From: Lepidostoma basale
Lineage: Eukaryota; Arthropoda; Insecta; Trichoptera; Lepidostomatidae
Assembly (NCBI GenBank): GCA_022606425.2
Contig: JAHDVF020001348.1
Span: 1,617,001-1,681,000, forward strand
DNA length: 64,000 bases
Reading direction: 5' to 3'
The translations under genes and the position numbers were made by a program. Within the stretch, counting starts at the first letter, position 1, and every line of letters begins with the position of its first letter. The notes beneath the pieces are model-generated. The model saw nothing but the letters and a program-made list of their open reading frames with translations. It searched no databases and had not been told where the DNA came from. Positions 1 through 10,861 of the stretch are shown here, piece by piece.

Positions 1-120
1 CATGTTTCGCCTGTCTAAGTCATTTTACGCCTCCCTTAAACAGGCGAAATTTGTTATTAACATAAAATATAATAAAACTTCTAGAAAACAGACGTTTTTG
101 TTCGTATAATTTAAAATTGT
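1..120 (+). repeat. MITE-X copy, cut by the window edge
   Basis: The segment opens with a pair of opposed GTTTCGCCTG / CAGGCGAAA arms and ends with the family block CTTCTAGAAAACAGACG. These two parts recur together at about ten other places here. It has no coding capacity and is probably a non-autonomous DNA element. Confidence 0.6.
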
Positions 121-147
121 TACGCTTTGCTATTATAAATCAATCTC

Positions 148-649
148 TAGGATTGAAAGCCATTGCGATGAGCGCTTCCGATTATCATACAGGATCCACT
201 TTTCATCACAGGTAATGATTCGATTCAAAATCCCTTCATTATTGTGCCGGTTGAGTAATGCAACGCAGCAGTTAACGCGCGTTTGTTGATTTGCTTCACT
301 CAATTCGTGAGGTACCCACCTTTCAAGCTTTTCACCTTCCCAATTTGCTTCAAGTGGATTAAAACAGTTTTATCACTAACACCGTAGCCTGCAGCTAACT
401 CGGACGTGGTTTGCGATGGATCCGCTTCCACAATAGCCTTCAATTCTTCATCATCAACTTTGGTCTCCGGCCGTCCACGGGGCTTGTTCTGCAGGTCGAA
501 ATTTCCAGAACGAAAACGTTGGAACGCACTGTGTTTTCTTTTGCGGCACCGTCGCCATACACATCATTAATCCTTCGAGCCGTTTCTGCAGCACTGGTGC
601 CACGGTGGAACTCGTACTCGTAAATAACGCGATATTTCAAGTTTTCCAT
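148..649 (-). pseudogene. mariner transposase, 5' half only
   Basis: Read on the minus strand from the Met at 649, the protein begins with the mariner helix-turn-helix (MENLKYRVIYEYEFHRG, then AAETARRINDVYG). The linker ELKAIVEADPSQTTSEL follows, then the mariner signature WVPHEL near 318-301, and then the first catalytic Asp block TCDEKWILYDN near 203-171. At least one frameshift lies just before WVPHEL, and another breaks the frame near 530-440. The frame is lost near 148, before the second and third catalytic Asp, where MITE-X-like sequence begins. It is an inactive remnant of a DD34D mariner, about half the usual length of roughly 345 residues. The family call is firm; the subfamily is not resolved. 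Confidence 0.88.
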
Positions 650-669
650 TTTGTAAACTGAGTGACGCA

Positions 670-1239
670 AAGAAAAAAAACAATTGAGTATAAAACAAAT
701 GAATTATAATTTTCGAAACACAAATACTTGAGTAAATAGCTGTATAAATTTGAATTTGGAATTCCTAACCAAAGAGAAGATATTTGAGATCAAAGTTGCC
801 AGTACGGCAAAACGCCAATTTCATGTTAGGACCTAATATAAACATAAAAATGAGGGTCATTATATTAACAGCATTTGTCGCTGCCTTCATTGGCTTATGC
901 TTAGGATAAAGAGAGGTTTATTTGTACCCAAATTTAATACGATACTTAATACTATGAGTTCAAGAGCAATAATCCGATATTAAGGAGGTAATACTCTGTA
1001 GAATATTGAGTATTTGGATCTTATGCATTGTTATGGTCTTTAGGATAAGTCGACATTACATTTTATGCTGACTCATGGTCATTGATACTTTGTGTGTAAT
1101 CCAATTAGAGTAGCCTACTAAGTTAAATCGATTGAGCTACATCAGCGTCTTGAAATAATAGTTAAGTATTGTTTTATGAAATATTACACAGATAACTAAG
1201 CACACAATAACACACATTGAGTTTTATTTATATAATAAA
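670..1239. other. AT-rich gap, nothing recognised
   Basis: AT-rich sequence between the mariner relic and LINE-E. I see no long open frame, tRNA-like boxes or family repeat. It may be old decayed transposon or unique DNA. Confidence 0.4.
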
Positions 1240-1735
1240 AGGTCGAAAATAATATAATCGAATAATAAAGACCAAAACTGAGAATACTCCTCAACAAAAC
1301 CTATGTATGGAGTACCTTTATGTACGGCTGCGAGACATGGTGCCTATCCGAAAGAGATAAACGGAGACTAGAGGCTTTTGAGATGTGGTCCTATAGAAGA
1401 CTATTAGGAATTTCCTGGAGAGACCACATTACAAATGAGGAGGTTCTCCAAAGAATCGAAGGAGGAAGGCATCTGCTCAGGACCTTGTCCGAAAGGCGTG
1501 CAAGATGGATCGGCCATGTAGTACGACAAGAAGGCCTCTTGCATGCCATAATGGAGGGTATGACCGAGGGGACAAACTCTAGGGGACGCCTTTGCCGAGA
1601 GTACCTGGAGGACTTGTTTAGTGGACGTGCGCTGCTCATCATATGCAGATTTCAAAAGAGCCGCACAAGACAGGGAAGTGGAAGAGAAGAATAGAGGAAA
1701 TTGCTGCAAATCAATCCCAGGATTGAAACCAGAGA
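1240..1735 (+). mobile_element. LINE-E, 3' fragment (C-terminal RT region)
   Basis: The translation reads TYVWSTFMYGCETW, then RRLEAFEMWSYRRLLGISW, then RRARWIGHVVRQEGLLH and AIMEGM. This is the post-polymerase region typical of many insect non-LTR retrotransposon proteins. A frame change follows near 1605. The end IEEIAANQSQD-stop lies just before a (GA)n run at 1732-1748. A second copy at 8850-9345 starts and ends at matching points, so both are 5'-truncated. The clade is not resolved. Confidence 0.8.
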
Positions 1736-1789
1736 GAGAGAGAGAGAGATTGCCAGCAGAACGAAGCGGTAATCTCTTATAGTTTGTAA

Positions 1790-1935
1790 TCTCTTTGTTT
1801 CCTATAATATCATTTAACTTCAGTACCGCACGAACGGGGGACGGGCCTAGAGATTGCACGATCTAAGCTGACGAAAGGGCGCCGATGCGTCCTATAACAG
1901 CTTCGGGTGGTGGGAGTCCTTTTGTACTCCCTCTC
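1790..1935. repeat. Repeat R, copy 1
   Basis: Shares the block AAGCTGACGAAAGG / CGCC...CTATAACAGCTTCGGGT and a 'gagggagccctctatggctcggcc'-like end with copies at 27955-28170 and 29838-30035. It is non-coding and of unknown family. This copy is shorter at its left end. Confidence 0.6.
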
Positions 1936-1937
1936 TA

Positions 1938-2207
1938 TTTACAAATTTGTAGTCTTCTTCTTCTTTTTGTCCTGTCACACCTCCGTGGTGCATAGGGCCT
2001 CAAGGAATCTTCTCCACCCGACTCTATCGCATGCCTGATGCTTAACATCGTCCCAAGTGAGACCTGCTGCCTTAACCTCGTCCTGCAGGGTTCTTCTCCA
2101 GGTGGCTCTAGGTCTGCCTCGCTTTCTCTTTCCCCCCATAGGGGACCAGTCTAGTGCGCCCTGAGCGATGCAGGCTGGGTTCCGTCTCAGAGTGTGACCT
2201 TTGATAA
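1938..2207 (-). mobile_element. LINE-F, 3' end
   Basis: Minus-strand remnant matching the other LINE-F copies: opposite-strand (AAG)n tail at 1944-1957, then the region encoding 'GRPRATWRRTLQDEVKAAGLTW' in shifted frames. Only the last 270 bp remain, and no frame is open throughout. Confidence 0.7.
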
Positions 2208-2407
2208 TTGAATACCTCTAAAAATAACACTTGTGTCTGAAGTAAAAAATATACAAAGTAATAAAATATGTAAGGTTATATAGTAATATAAAGGGGTTAT
2301 CATTAATTGTTAATTGAAAAAGAATGTAAAACTTCATATTATATTAAGAATTTATTATAATTGAAAACGTTAGTTTTATACAACAACAACAACACACCAT
2401 CACCATT

Positions 2408-2817
2408 AGAATTTATAAAACATGCATCCGGCCCATAATGACATACGGAATCGAAGCATGAGCAGACACTGTAAGAACCAAACATCTCTTAAGAGTAGCA
2501 GAAATGAGAACATTGCGACATTGTGGAGAGAACCCTTAGAGATAGGATACCCAATGAAGAAATTCGCGAATTCTGCAAAATTGAAGATATAGTGTGATGG
2601 AGTAGGCAGAGAAGACGATTCTAGAGGGACCACATCGAGAGAATGAATCCAGCATGAATTCCTAATATCGTGATGCATGAGACTCCAGAGGGCCGTCGAC
2701 CACCAGGACGACCACCAAAGAGATGGAGAGAAGGCTGGTCGTCTTCATCACAAGAAGAAAGTTGATTATCCTGAATAAACATATCGCAAGATCTACAATC
2801 AGAAGAAGAAGAAGATA
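2408..2817 (+). mobile_element. LINE-B, 3' fragment
   Basis: Degraded plus-strand copy. In shifting frames it gives FIKHASGP-like KTCIRPIMTYGIEA, RADTVRTKHLLRVAEMRT, LRDRIPNEEIREFCKIEDI, then RPPGRPPKRWREGW. It ends in a GAAGAAGAAGAAG tail at 2802-2815. It is close in sequence to the 40253-40595 copy, and several stops and indels make it inactive. Confidence 0.75.
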
Positions 2818-2929
2818 TTATAATTAAAAAAAAAAAACCTTTATATGCATAGAGATAGTGGCCTTACGGTATTGATGGTGCGCCTACGTAGCGGCCCCCA
2901 GTGGCTTTGGGGTATTGAAGTGGTTAAAG

Positions 2930-3350
2930 TTACCAAAATGTGTACTAGCTACACAACCCTCACCAAGAGAAATGCAGAGAGATTAAGAGTCACGCAGCGT
3001 TCCATGGAAAGACATATGCTCGGCGTCAGTCTCCGAGATAAAATCAAAAAAAGGAGATTAGATGCCGAACAAAAATAACGGACATCATGGAACGACTAGC
3101 GAGACTGAAGTGGCAATGGGCGGTTCATGTGGCGAGACAAAGTGATGATAGATGGACCTAGAAAATAATAAGGTGGAGACCATGGGAAAATAGGAGAAGC
3201 GTCGGCAGGCCGTAAAAAGGTGGGCCGACGACATTGCTGCCGTGGGAGGGGAAATGTGGCTGCAGTTGGCAGAAAATAGAGACGAGTGGAAAGGAAGGGA
3301 AGAGGCCTATGTCCAGCAGTGGACCGATGAAGGCTGACGAAGAAGAAGAA
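2930..3350 (+). mobile_element. LINE-C, 3' fragment
   Basis: Begins with NAERLRVTQRSMERHMLGVSL, the C-terminal LINE segment also seen at 10336, 17740, 31395, 44430 and 60880. A frameshift follows near 3060. The end encodes a degraded AYVQQWTDEG-stop and is followed by a GAAGAAGAAG tail at 3337-3350. Confidence 0.75.
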
Positions 3351-3705
3351 GTACTAGCTACACAGTTCCAGTAAGAGAAGGTGAAGTCAAATGTTGTTTA
3401 GATATGAATGCAACGGATTGTACATTGCGCTCGTGTACAATATAATTTATAGTAATAATAACCTATCCATTCCATCTAATAATAACTTGTATACCATTCC
3501 AGGTACACCGTTACATAGATAACGCAGTGAATGCATATAGTTCTCGGTACTGCAAAAATCTATGGGCATCCGGCTGGGTAATGAATGCAATTTATACAGA
3601 GAGCTTGTTAAATCACGATGATAATTGTGGGTTCTAGAAGATATACAAAAGGTCTGATGTATCATCAAGTAATTATCAGGGACAAATAGACCTACATCCT
3701 AAAAA

Positions 3706-4010
3706 ATCCTCCCCGATAGCCCACTAAGTACTCCGCCAAACAAAATGGTCTCACGCAGGATGCTATCTCCTACCACAACTCTATCCAGGAACTGCTCCTC
3801 TTACCTTCCCCTTGGGGATTTTTTATAAATATAATCCCAACCCTAACTGGTCTTCCATTCCTTGACAATAATGTAAGAATCATAAACCCTAAATCCCGGA
3901 GGGACACTCCGGGCCACACATTTAGCCCCATCATAAATGTTTCCTACAGAAGTAAGAGAAATAGCCATTAAAGCTGAACCTCTGTAAGCCAGGAGATCCA
4001 AGTCCACTCA
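3706..4010 (+). repeat. Repeat G, copy 1
   Basis: About 300 bp shared with 43173-43402 plus 43766-43840 (for example AAATCCTCCCCGATAGCC, GCAGGATGCTATCTCCTA, GCTGAACCTCTGTAAGCCA). It is continuous here but split by a LINE-H insertion in the other copy. It encodes fragments such as SPIAH.VLRQTKWSHAGCYL and may be an old LINE or gene-derived repeat; no family was recognised. Confidence 0.6.
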
Positions 4011-4184
4011 GGACATCCGAGTTATGTATACGGCCAACAATGAAAGAAATGAACTTCCAAGTGGATATTACTTCTTATCTCCAATGATTGGTAGTTTATT
4101 GCGCTGATGAAGCTTGCTGCAAAGAAATGCTACTAGCGACACTTGTTAGATTCATCTTCAAAGACTTTGGCCTTTCAGCCTAGG

Positions 4185-4725
4185 TTCACTAACTAACTAA
4201 ACTAACTAACCATCACGCCGTCTCTCCCAAGGGGTAGGCAGAAAGAATGGACTGCCATACTTTTCTTTCCTGACATATTTCTCTCGCTTCCTCAACATTC
4301 ATACATCGTGTCATGCACGCGCGTCGATTTCTCTGACTCCTCACATCGCCGACATTCAATATTTGATTTATTTCCTCGGTCTTCCTCTATTTCTGGTTCC
4401 ATTTACATCGTTAACATATATATATTTTTTACCATTCTTCCTTCATTCATTCTCTCAATATGTCCAAACCATCTTAATGATCCTTTCATTGTTTTGTTCA
4501 TAACACCATCATTCGCACCGCATTCACTTCTTATATTTTCATTCGACACTCTATCATACATAGAGTATTCACACATTCGTCTATCAGATCTCATTTATTC
4601 TACTTTCATCCTTATTTTGCCAGTTCCATGCTTCGCTTCCATACATAAGGGTCGGTAGAAGAACACCATTGTGCACTACCATTCTAGCTTTTAAGGATAT
4701 TTTTTTGTTTGCGATGACAACTTTA
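4185..4725 (-). mobile_element. LINE-A, 3' fragment
   Basis: The minus strand carries the (TTAG)n tail (4185-4203 on this strand as CTAA repeats). Upstream are the codons for the end of the protein and a frame with MRSDRRMCEYSMYDRVSNENI and GSLRWFGHIERMNEGRMVK. The 5' limit is near the 'HNGVLVPTLMYGSEAW' region. Frameshifts prevent a continuous protein. Confidence 0.8.
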
Positions 4726-4954
4726 TGTTCAGCCTAGGTTTCTTTGTAATAATTATGAAATTACTCCAAAACACATTCGGATTTAGCTTTTTATTAATTT
4801 CAATCCTAGAGTTTGTTTTACAGCAACATTTATTAAGATCTTTGCTGGTTCTTGTGATGTCATTTGAGCTTATTTAATGTGGTAGTTTCCCGTTGATTTC
4901 CACATTTATATAAAGTTTTACACGTTTATATAACATTTATATATCAGGGGATTC

Positions 4955-5322
4955 TTTGAGAACTCCGTTATCTTGGAGGCTATCCATCTTTATGTTCCAG
5001 ATGGTTATCTTCGACAGCGTCAGCACAGACTGTTTTATCTCCCAGCATGCAGAACCAACCTGCCTCTAGTGATGCCGGTGGGGAGAGCAATCAAACTGCC
5101 GAACATGATCGCTTCGGAGATCGACGTCTTTCATATTCGTGAAAGTACGTTGAGAAGACAATTACTCTTGACTTTGGAGAGTATCTTGTATTCCTAATGT
5201 CGAACTATCTCTCATGCGTTCCTGGTATTATGTATTTTTTATGTTTTACCTGTTATCAATAGATGCCTTAAACTATAATTGTTGTTATAATCTTTTGAGA
5301 AAATAAACTGATTTGATTTGAA
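4955..5322 (+). mobile_element. LINE-H, 3' end with GATTTG tail
   Basis: A 74-codon frame (4973-5197) ends ...IDVFHIRESTLRRQLLLTLE; its middle contains CRTNLPLVMPVGRAIKL. It is followed by about 100 bp of untranslated sequence and a terminal GATTTGATTTG tail at 5310-5320. Two minus-strand copies (43403-43765, 46455-46678) share the coding end, the 3' UTR and the tail. I infer the C-terminus of a non-LTR retrotransposon; the clade is not determined. Confidence 0.6.
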
Positions 5323-5323
5323 A

Positions 5324-5522
5324 GACGATTATTTGAACCCAATACGCAACTTTTTAACAATTGATTCTATTGACATGTGATAGGTAACCGATCTATAGCC
5401 ATTTTATTGTCACGTGTTCTGCACTAAATCAAAGACAGAGTGACTGCCGTCGCGTCGCTGGGAATCGAATCCGGGACTTTCGGTGTGGTAGTCAAGCTCT
5501 TGCCACTCTGCCACGAAGGTCG
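5324..5522 (-). mobile_element. SINE-1, near full length
   Basis: Read on the minus strand: a tRNA-like head with an A box (GGCAGAGTGGCAAGAGC) and a B box (GGATTCGATTCC), a body with 'ACAATAAAATGGC' and 'ACATGTCA', and a tail ending in 'TTGGGTTCAAA'. It abuts the tail of LINE-H. The family is presumably transcribed by RNA polymerase III and mobilised by a LINE. Confidence 0.85.
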
Positions 5523-6796
5523 AACATGGTAAAGTTGATATATATTCTCTTTATTGTGTTCAGTCTTTTGATTAAATATACCAGGTATTCGAGAAAAATT
5601 ATGCAAATCTTTTGATAGGAACAAAAACAGTCCAAAAACAAGGAATATTTTCAGTTGACGCGGGAATTATGTCAGAGAATTTTGTTTTTCAGCCATATAT
5701 TCCATTATAATACAGTCTAGTTGGAGCCTCTTCCTGCATAAATTTTCCGCTTGTTTGCTCCATCGGCTATTTGATTTTTCCAACTGATCGCTTTTACGTA
5801 GGAGTGAGTGCCTTCAAAACTGATCATACCTTAAGCCTACTCGGTTGTATTATAATAATAATTAACATATTTGCGTTGGTTCTCTATAATTTTAGGGAAA
5901 ATACTTTTCCGGAGGTCGGTTCGGAGAAAATAAAAATGGCGTACATGGAATTTAAGAAGTTTTACGTTTTCGGAGGTCGGTTCGGAGAAAACAAAATGGC
6001 GTACCAAGATTTAAGAAGTTAAATTTCATTGACTGTAGGAAACACATCATGAAAAATAAGTGTGAATTTTATGTAGGTAGGTAGATGATTTCTTCGGCAA
6101 TCCCCGACGGCAATTTTATTGATGATAATGATTTTATAACTAACATGGAGGCTATTTCACGTGAATAGACCCGCAACGCTGAAAGCACAATCATAGACAT
6201 TTGCTTTTTTGTCTCTGGACTGGAATTGTTTTGTTGTAATAGGTATAACTTCAAACTTTTTCGACGCATTAACCAAAGCGTTTGAGTCCTGGTAGAATTG
6301 TTCCGATAACTTACTTCAAGTAAGTGAGTCATTTTAAAAGGAATAACTTGTCGAAGGCCTCTTCGTAAATATCACGCTAATATTACTCTGCCACGGAATA
6401 TAAGATCAACAGGTCCCGGAATAGGGAATGTTTGAGAGAACAACCAGTGACTATTTGCTGAAATATATTTGTCCTGGATTTCCTAATTGGGTGAATTATT
6501 TGGAAGGGGTTATTTTATTTATTCAGGTATAACGGTGCTAAATAATTCTGTTCTAGTCAGCCACAATTAGAAAATTTCCTACGATCGCTAGTCCTAAATT
6601 CAAGTATAACCAACACTAATAGAAAATGGCGTATTCGACAGGGCATACACATTAAGATCTGAACAAGTTCAAATAAATATTTAAAAAATCTCTTAAAAAG
6701 AATTTTTCTACTTGCCCAAACACAAATAATAAGAAAAGCTTTACGAATCAAATATGTTTTAAAAAAAAATATTGACTTTATTATAGAAATATAATA
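5523..6796. other. Mostly unassigned AT-rich DNA
   Basis: Contains an 83-codon frame at 5771-6022 with no recognised domain and an 87-codon minus frame at 6069-6332 (MTHLLEVSYRNNSTRTQ...), also unrecognised. Neither has a clear start context, splice site or homologue that I can name. Apart from the duplication at 5902-6021 I see no repeat. Confidence 0.4.
5902..6021 (+). repeat. Tandem duplication of a 60-bp unit
   Basis: Two neighbouring units share CGGAGGTCGGTTCGGAGAAAA, an ATGGCGTAC block and a TTTAAGAAGTT end. They differ by a few substitutions and small indels. They lie within the 83-codon open frame but in different reading frames, so the protein is not repeated. Confidence 0.75.
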
Positions 6797-6900
6797 AAGG
6801 GTGTTTTTTTTAGAGGTTTACAATACATAAATAAAAATGAAAAAAAAAAACACATTGAAATAACGTTAATGTGTATGATATTGGCTTTATTTAATAGATA
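6797..6900 (-). mobile_element. MITE-M, 3' end only
   Basis: Starts with the terminal inverted repeat GGGTGTTTTTTTTAGAGG at 6799 and continues as the reverse complement of the 3' end of the copies at 28841 and 47722 (CATAGACATTAA-like block). It breaks off after 'AATAAAGCC', so only about 100 bp survive. Confidence 0.7.
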
Positions 6901-6944
6901 CTTTTATGCCATTATTGTTTAAATATGACTTTGTCTAAGGGAAA

Positions 6945-7485
6945 GAAGCCTCGAATGGGTTGAAGAACGATATAAGTAGAATAAATGCAGAAGAAGACGG
7001 ATCTCTTAGAACAATGTGTGGAAAATTTGTATATGATAGTCGAATGAAAATATAAGAAGTGAATGCAGTATGAATAAAAGTGTTGGTGACCTTCGTGGCA
7101 GAGTGGTAAGAGCCATATCGAAGGTTCCGTGTTCGTTTCCCGGCGATGGCAGTGTGATTGTCACACTGTCTTTGGTCTGAGATAGAATTCGTGTGACAGT
7201 AAAATGCCGATAGATGAGCTACCTATCACATGTCATGAGAATCAATTGAATAGCTAAAAAAATGTATACAGTAATTGGGTTTAAAACGACTTATTGTATA
7301 CAAAAAAAAAATAGAAATAGGGAAGACCGGGGAAAACGTGGTACGATCAAATTAATTACATATTGAATGTCGGTCACGACACATGACACGATATATTAAT
7401 GTCAGGAAAGAACAGTGTGGCGGTCCATTCTTTATGCCTACTTCTTCGGGGAGACGGCGTGATGGTTAGTTAGTTAGTTAGTCAA
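6945..7485 (+). mobile_element. LINE-A, 3' fragment containing a SINE
   Basis: The left part encodes a degraded RINAEEDGSLRTMCGKFVYD. After the SINE (7088-7311) the sequence resumes with the GRPGKTWYDQINYILNVG region and ends before a TTAG tail at 7465-7483. About 120 bp of LINE-A expected at the break are missing, so this is not a clean insertion. Confidence 0.78.
7088..7311 (+). mobile_element. SINE-1, full length
   Basis: Head GACCTTCGTGGCAGAGTGG with the A box, a degraded B box (TGTTCGTTTCC), then the 'GGCAGTGTGATTGTCACACTG' hairpin, body and a tail ending in A10. It lies inside a LINE-A fragment. Confidence 0.88.
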
Positions 7486-7724
7486 TAGAAAATGATATAA
7501 TAAAGTAATACTATTGAAAAGAATACTGATTAGAGACAATTAAAACTATCAAACATCATTTTTCTTCGTATCAATGGAAATCAAGTTACACATTTCATAA
7601 ATTTAATTTTGTGTATTGACTACACAACACCGTAACCCGCAGACCTTTTTTTATACAGTAAGAGAATTATGAAACTAAACTCAGCTGATATATAAGTGCT
7701 TATGTTATATATGATTCTGCAAGA

Positions 7725-8019
7725 CACTGATGACGATAGCAGGCAAGACACTGAGAGATCGCGTGAGGAACACCAGAATACGAGAGATTTGTGAGGTTGA
7801 GGATATTATAAGATGGAGCAGACAGCGCAAAACTTACTGGTACGGTCATGTTCAAAGAATGGACACTGCCAGACTCCCCAATATTGCATTGCATAATCGG
7901 CCTCATGGGACACGTCCTCGTGGAAGACCTCCTAAAGGATGGAAGGACAGCTGGGAATCTACTACACAGGAGGAGCAACACTCTGGAGAACAGACCACAT
8001 AGGTCTCAACAAGGAAGAA
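7725..8019 (+). mobile_element. LINE-B, 3' fragment, interrupted by LINE-A
   Basis: A 90-codon frame reads MTIAGKTLRDRVRNTRIREI, ...ARLPNIALHNRPHGTRPRGR, ...PPKGWKDSWESTTQEE. The 3' end 'AACAAGGAAGAA' is cut by a minus-strand LINE-A. The remaining GAAGAAG tail is found on the far side at 8519-8539. See the nested-insertion finding. Confidence 0.85.
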
Positions 8020-8518
8020 ACAAACAAACAAACAAATCATCACACCGGTAGACAGAGAAAATGGATCACCAAACTATTCTATCCTGGCAAACTTCTCTAG
8101 TTTCCTCCACATTCATACAACGAGTCATACACGCACGTCGATTCCTCCGACTTCTAACATGACCAACGTTTAAAATTTGATTAATTTGGTCATGCCATGA
8201 TTTTCTCGGTCTGCCTCGACTCCGTACTCCATTAACATCATTGAAGTATACTTTCTTAACCATTCTTTCTCCATCCATACGTTTCATATGTCCGAACCAA
8301 CGCAGCGATCCTTTCATAATTTTGTTTATAATACCTTATTTCGCTTAACATTCCTTTCTTATATCAGCATTTGAGATTCTGTCGTGTATCGTTTTACCAC
8401 ACATACGTCTTAGGGACCTCATCTCTACCGCATTTATTCTGCTTTCATCCTTCTTCTGTCGGTTCCATGCTTCGCTTCCATACATTAGGGATGGGGCCAG
8501 AACACCATTGCGAACGGT
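8020..8518 (-). mobile_element. LINE-A, 3' fragment nested in LINE-B
   Basis: On the minus strand the tail is (TTTG)n. Upstream are a frame with MKGSLRWFGHMKRMDGERMV, ...RGRPRKSWHDQINQILNVGH (8066-8317) and the GVLAPSLMYGSEAWNRQKKD segment (8345-8563). The insert is bounded by two copies of AACAAGGAAGAA (8008-8019 and 8519-8530), a 12-bp target duplication. Confidence 0.9.
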
Positions 8519-8849
8519 AACAAGGAAGAAGAAGAAGATAATTCTGCCCTCGGTGGCTAACATACTATATTTACCCGTGTTATCTGTCAGTTCACCAGAA
8601 TATCACATTTTCTTTGATCGAAATCTACGGACCGTGCAGTGCCCACCAGAGATAATTAAGGTCGTGACAAGTGACAAGTGACAGGTGACAGTTCCCCACT
8701 CCATATTACAATTTTAGATCAAGCCGAGATTTTGGATATAATCTGAAAAGACGCTTTACCGAATTTAGTTACGACATCATAAATAGTGTTGTTTACGTAA
8801 AACCGATCAAAATATCATTTTGAGTGAGTTATTGTTTAAATAATTGATA

Positions 8850-9345
8850 AGATATCGAAAATAATAGAATCAAATAATATATACCTAAATCTGAGAATAC
8901 TCCTCATCAAGACCTATGTATGGAGTATCTTGATGTACGGCTGCGAGACATGGTGTCTATCCGAAAGAGATAAGCGGAGACTAGAGGCTTTTGAGATGTG
9001 ATCCTATAGAAGACTATTAGGAATTTCCTGGAGAGACCACATCACGAATGAGGAAGTTCTTCAAGGAATCGAAGGAGGAAGGCACCTGCTCAGGACCTTG
9101 TCCGAAAGGCGTGCAAGATGGATCGGCCATGTAATACGTCAAGAAGGTCTCTTGCATGCCATAATGGAGGGTATGATCGAGGGGACAAACTCTAGGGGAC
9201 GCCCACGCCGAGAGTACCTGGAGAACCTGTTGGTGGACGTGCGCTGCTCATCATATGCAGATTTCAAAAGAGCCGCACAAGTCAGGGAAGTATGGAAGAG
9301 AAGGATAGAAGAAATTGCTGCAAACCAATCCCAGGATTGAAACTT
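8850..9345 (+). mobile_element. LINE-E, 3' fragment, copy 2
   Basis: Same extent as the copy at 1240. A stop in place of a Trp/Ser codon near 9001 breaks the frame after RLEAFEM. From 9098 an 80-codon frame, MSERRARWIGHVIRQEGLLH to the end ...EEIAANQSQD-stop, is intact. This copy preserves the RGRPRREYLE core lost in copy 1. Confidence 0.82.
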
Positions 9346-9349
9346 TCTA

Positions 9350-9530
9350 ACTAAGAATAAACGTCTGTTTTCTAGAACAGTCATGTCATATTATCCACTA
9401 TATATTTTGATGACATAGCGTTCTTAGTTATGACGTCAAATCATCAACCATGCCGGAAGAAATAAATTGATATTTTTGTAAATATCATTGATGAAAATAT
9501 CTGTTTTCTAGAGGTTTAATTATATTTTAT
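9350..9530. repeat. MITE-X-related block
   Basis: Contains ACGTCTGTTTTCTAGAACAGTCATGTCATATTA and later 'CTGTTTTCTAGAGGTTTAATTATATTTTATT', both MITE-X blocks. The intervening TCAACCATGCCGGA...AAATTGATATTTTTGTAAAT segment recurs at 33545-33605. Confidence 0.55.
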
Positions 9531-9531
9531 T

Positions 9532-9935
9532 AAGGATTAATTGTATCTCAATAGAGACGAAGATGCAAATTGGAAACAGAATATGGTGATCGAGGTGTTA
9601 ACAGGACTTATGACTTGTATGGTTGGGTTAAGCGCACGCTTTATGTAATACAACATTCCCCATCCCACCTTTTCTTATGACCACCATGTCTGACAAATTT
9701 TCGGAAGTTGTATGTATGTTAATCTGCAACACCACACTTCACATGGTAGTTTCAATCTACACACTAGCGACATCTATGAAGATTGAATTTTAAGCATTAA
9801 GCAGAAGATATTTTTATTAACGCAATGTGAAAGGCTACCGCCATTATCGTATTGTTAGATAACGCCTGAAGATGTCACGCCAATTTATATGCTATAACTT
9901 GGATCCTTGAATTGATAACCCGCAATGGGTAAAAT
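9532..9935 (+). repeat. FB-1 single-arm copy
   Basis: Starts with TTGTATCTCAATAGAGACGA and carries the conserved GGTTGGGTTAAGCGCACGC block. It ends with a degraded 'attaacgcaatgtgaaaggctaccgcc'. Here there is only one arm, not the palindrome seen at 34322. This suggests that the ancestral unit was single-armed. Confidence 0.7.
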
Positions 9936-9959
9936 TCAGTATTCGTCTACAAGTATTTG

Positions 9960-10335
9960 TATACATTCAAAATGTTGTATATTTTATTATATTATTAGCC
10001 TTGCTAAAGACGTTATCAAAAGCATTAGCAATTTCAAACATGTCATTTCCATTAAATTAAATAAAACTTCTAGATATTTATTGCTTCTTGAGTTTTCATT
10101 CCTATTTATTGTTTCTTGAACAATGATGTAACACTCCGTATTAAATGAATACGAATAAATACGAATGAACGAACGAATGAATACGAATGAAACGTCTTTT
10201 TCCTAGAACAGTCATGTCATATTATAAGAGAAATGTCACATTTGATAATGATTTAGGCATGCGAAACATGCCATTCACATAATTTATATTATAAAAAATC
10301 TTCGTTTTCATTTGTATTAATAATTTTAAGTTGAA
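9960..10335. repeat. MITE-X copies, overlapping
   Basis: Two or more degraded family members: 'GCCTTGCTAAAGACGTTATCAAAAG', 'TTGTTTCTTGAACAATGATG', then 'CACATTTGATAATGATTTAGGCATGCGAAACATGCCATTC'-type core. A small run of (AA/C)GAATGAATACG microrepeats lies at 10145-10190. Confidence 0.55.
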
Positions 10336-10785
10336 AAGGAGAGTGTTCGTGTCCTGCCAGTGTTCACTTATGGTATTGAGACATTCACAATGTCACAAAA
10401 AAGTGCCAACAAGCTAAGAGTCACTCGGAGAGCAATGGAGAGAGCCAAGTTGGGTATCAGTTTACGGGACAGACTCAGAAATGAGGACATAAGAGTCAGG
10501 ACAAAGGTTTCCGATGTTATCAAGATGGCCGCAACCCTCAAATGGTGATAGGCGGGACATGTCGCTCGCGATCCAGATGAAAAGTGGACAAGGCGACTGC
10601 TGTGCTGGTGGCCAAGGACGGCAAAGCGTGGAGTTGGGCGCCCACAGTTGCGTTGGCTCGACGATGTCCGGAGAAGTGCGGGAAGTGCCTGGATGCGGAT
10701 CGCTCAGGATAGAAGAGAATGGAAATGCGAGAGGAGGCGTTACGTCCAGGAGTGGACGGTCAATACAGGCTGAAGAAGAATAATA
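10336..10785 (+). mobile_element. LINE-C, 3' fragment
   Basis: Reads VLPVFTYGIETFTMSQKSAN, KLRVTRRAMERAKLGISLRD and RLRNEDIRVRTKVSDVIKMA up to a stop at 10546. After it, AGHVARDPDEKWTRRLL and RRYVQEWTVNTG can be followed with shifts. It ends with CTGAAGAAGAATAATAAT at 10768-10785. Confidence 0.8.
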
Positions 10786-10861
10786 ATTTTAAGTGATAAA
10801 CATTGTGAAATTCGTTTATTGTTTCTTGAACAGTAATGTAAATGTAAATGAATGAAAATAT

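Noticed and set aside
1404..1859. 151-codon minus-strand frame
   Set aside because: It is the antisense shadow of LINE-E.
5771..6022. Small gene with duplicated segment
   Set aside because: The 60-bp duplication changes frame between units, so the protein is not repeated. There are no other coding signals.
7088..7160. tRNA gene at SINE heads
   Set aside because: The A and B boxes are present, but the sequence continues into a repeated body, and the stems of a cloverleaf are not maintained. The 17 copies are SINEs.
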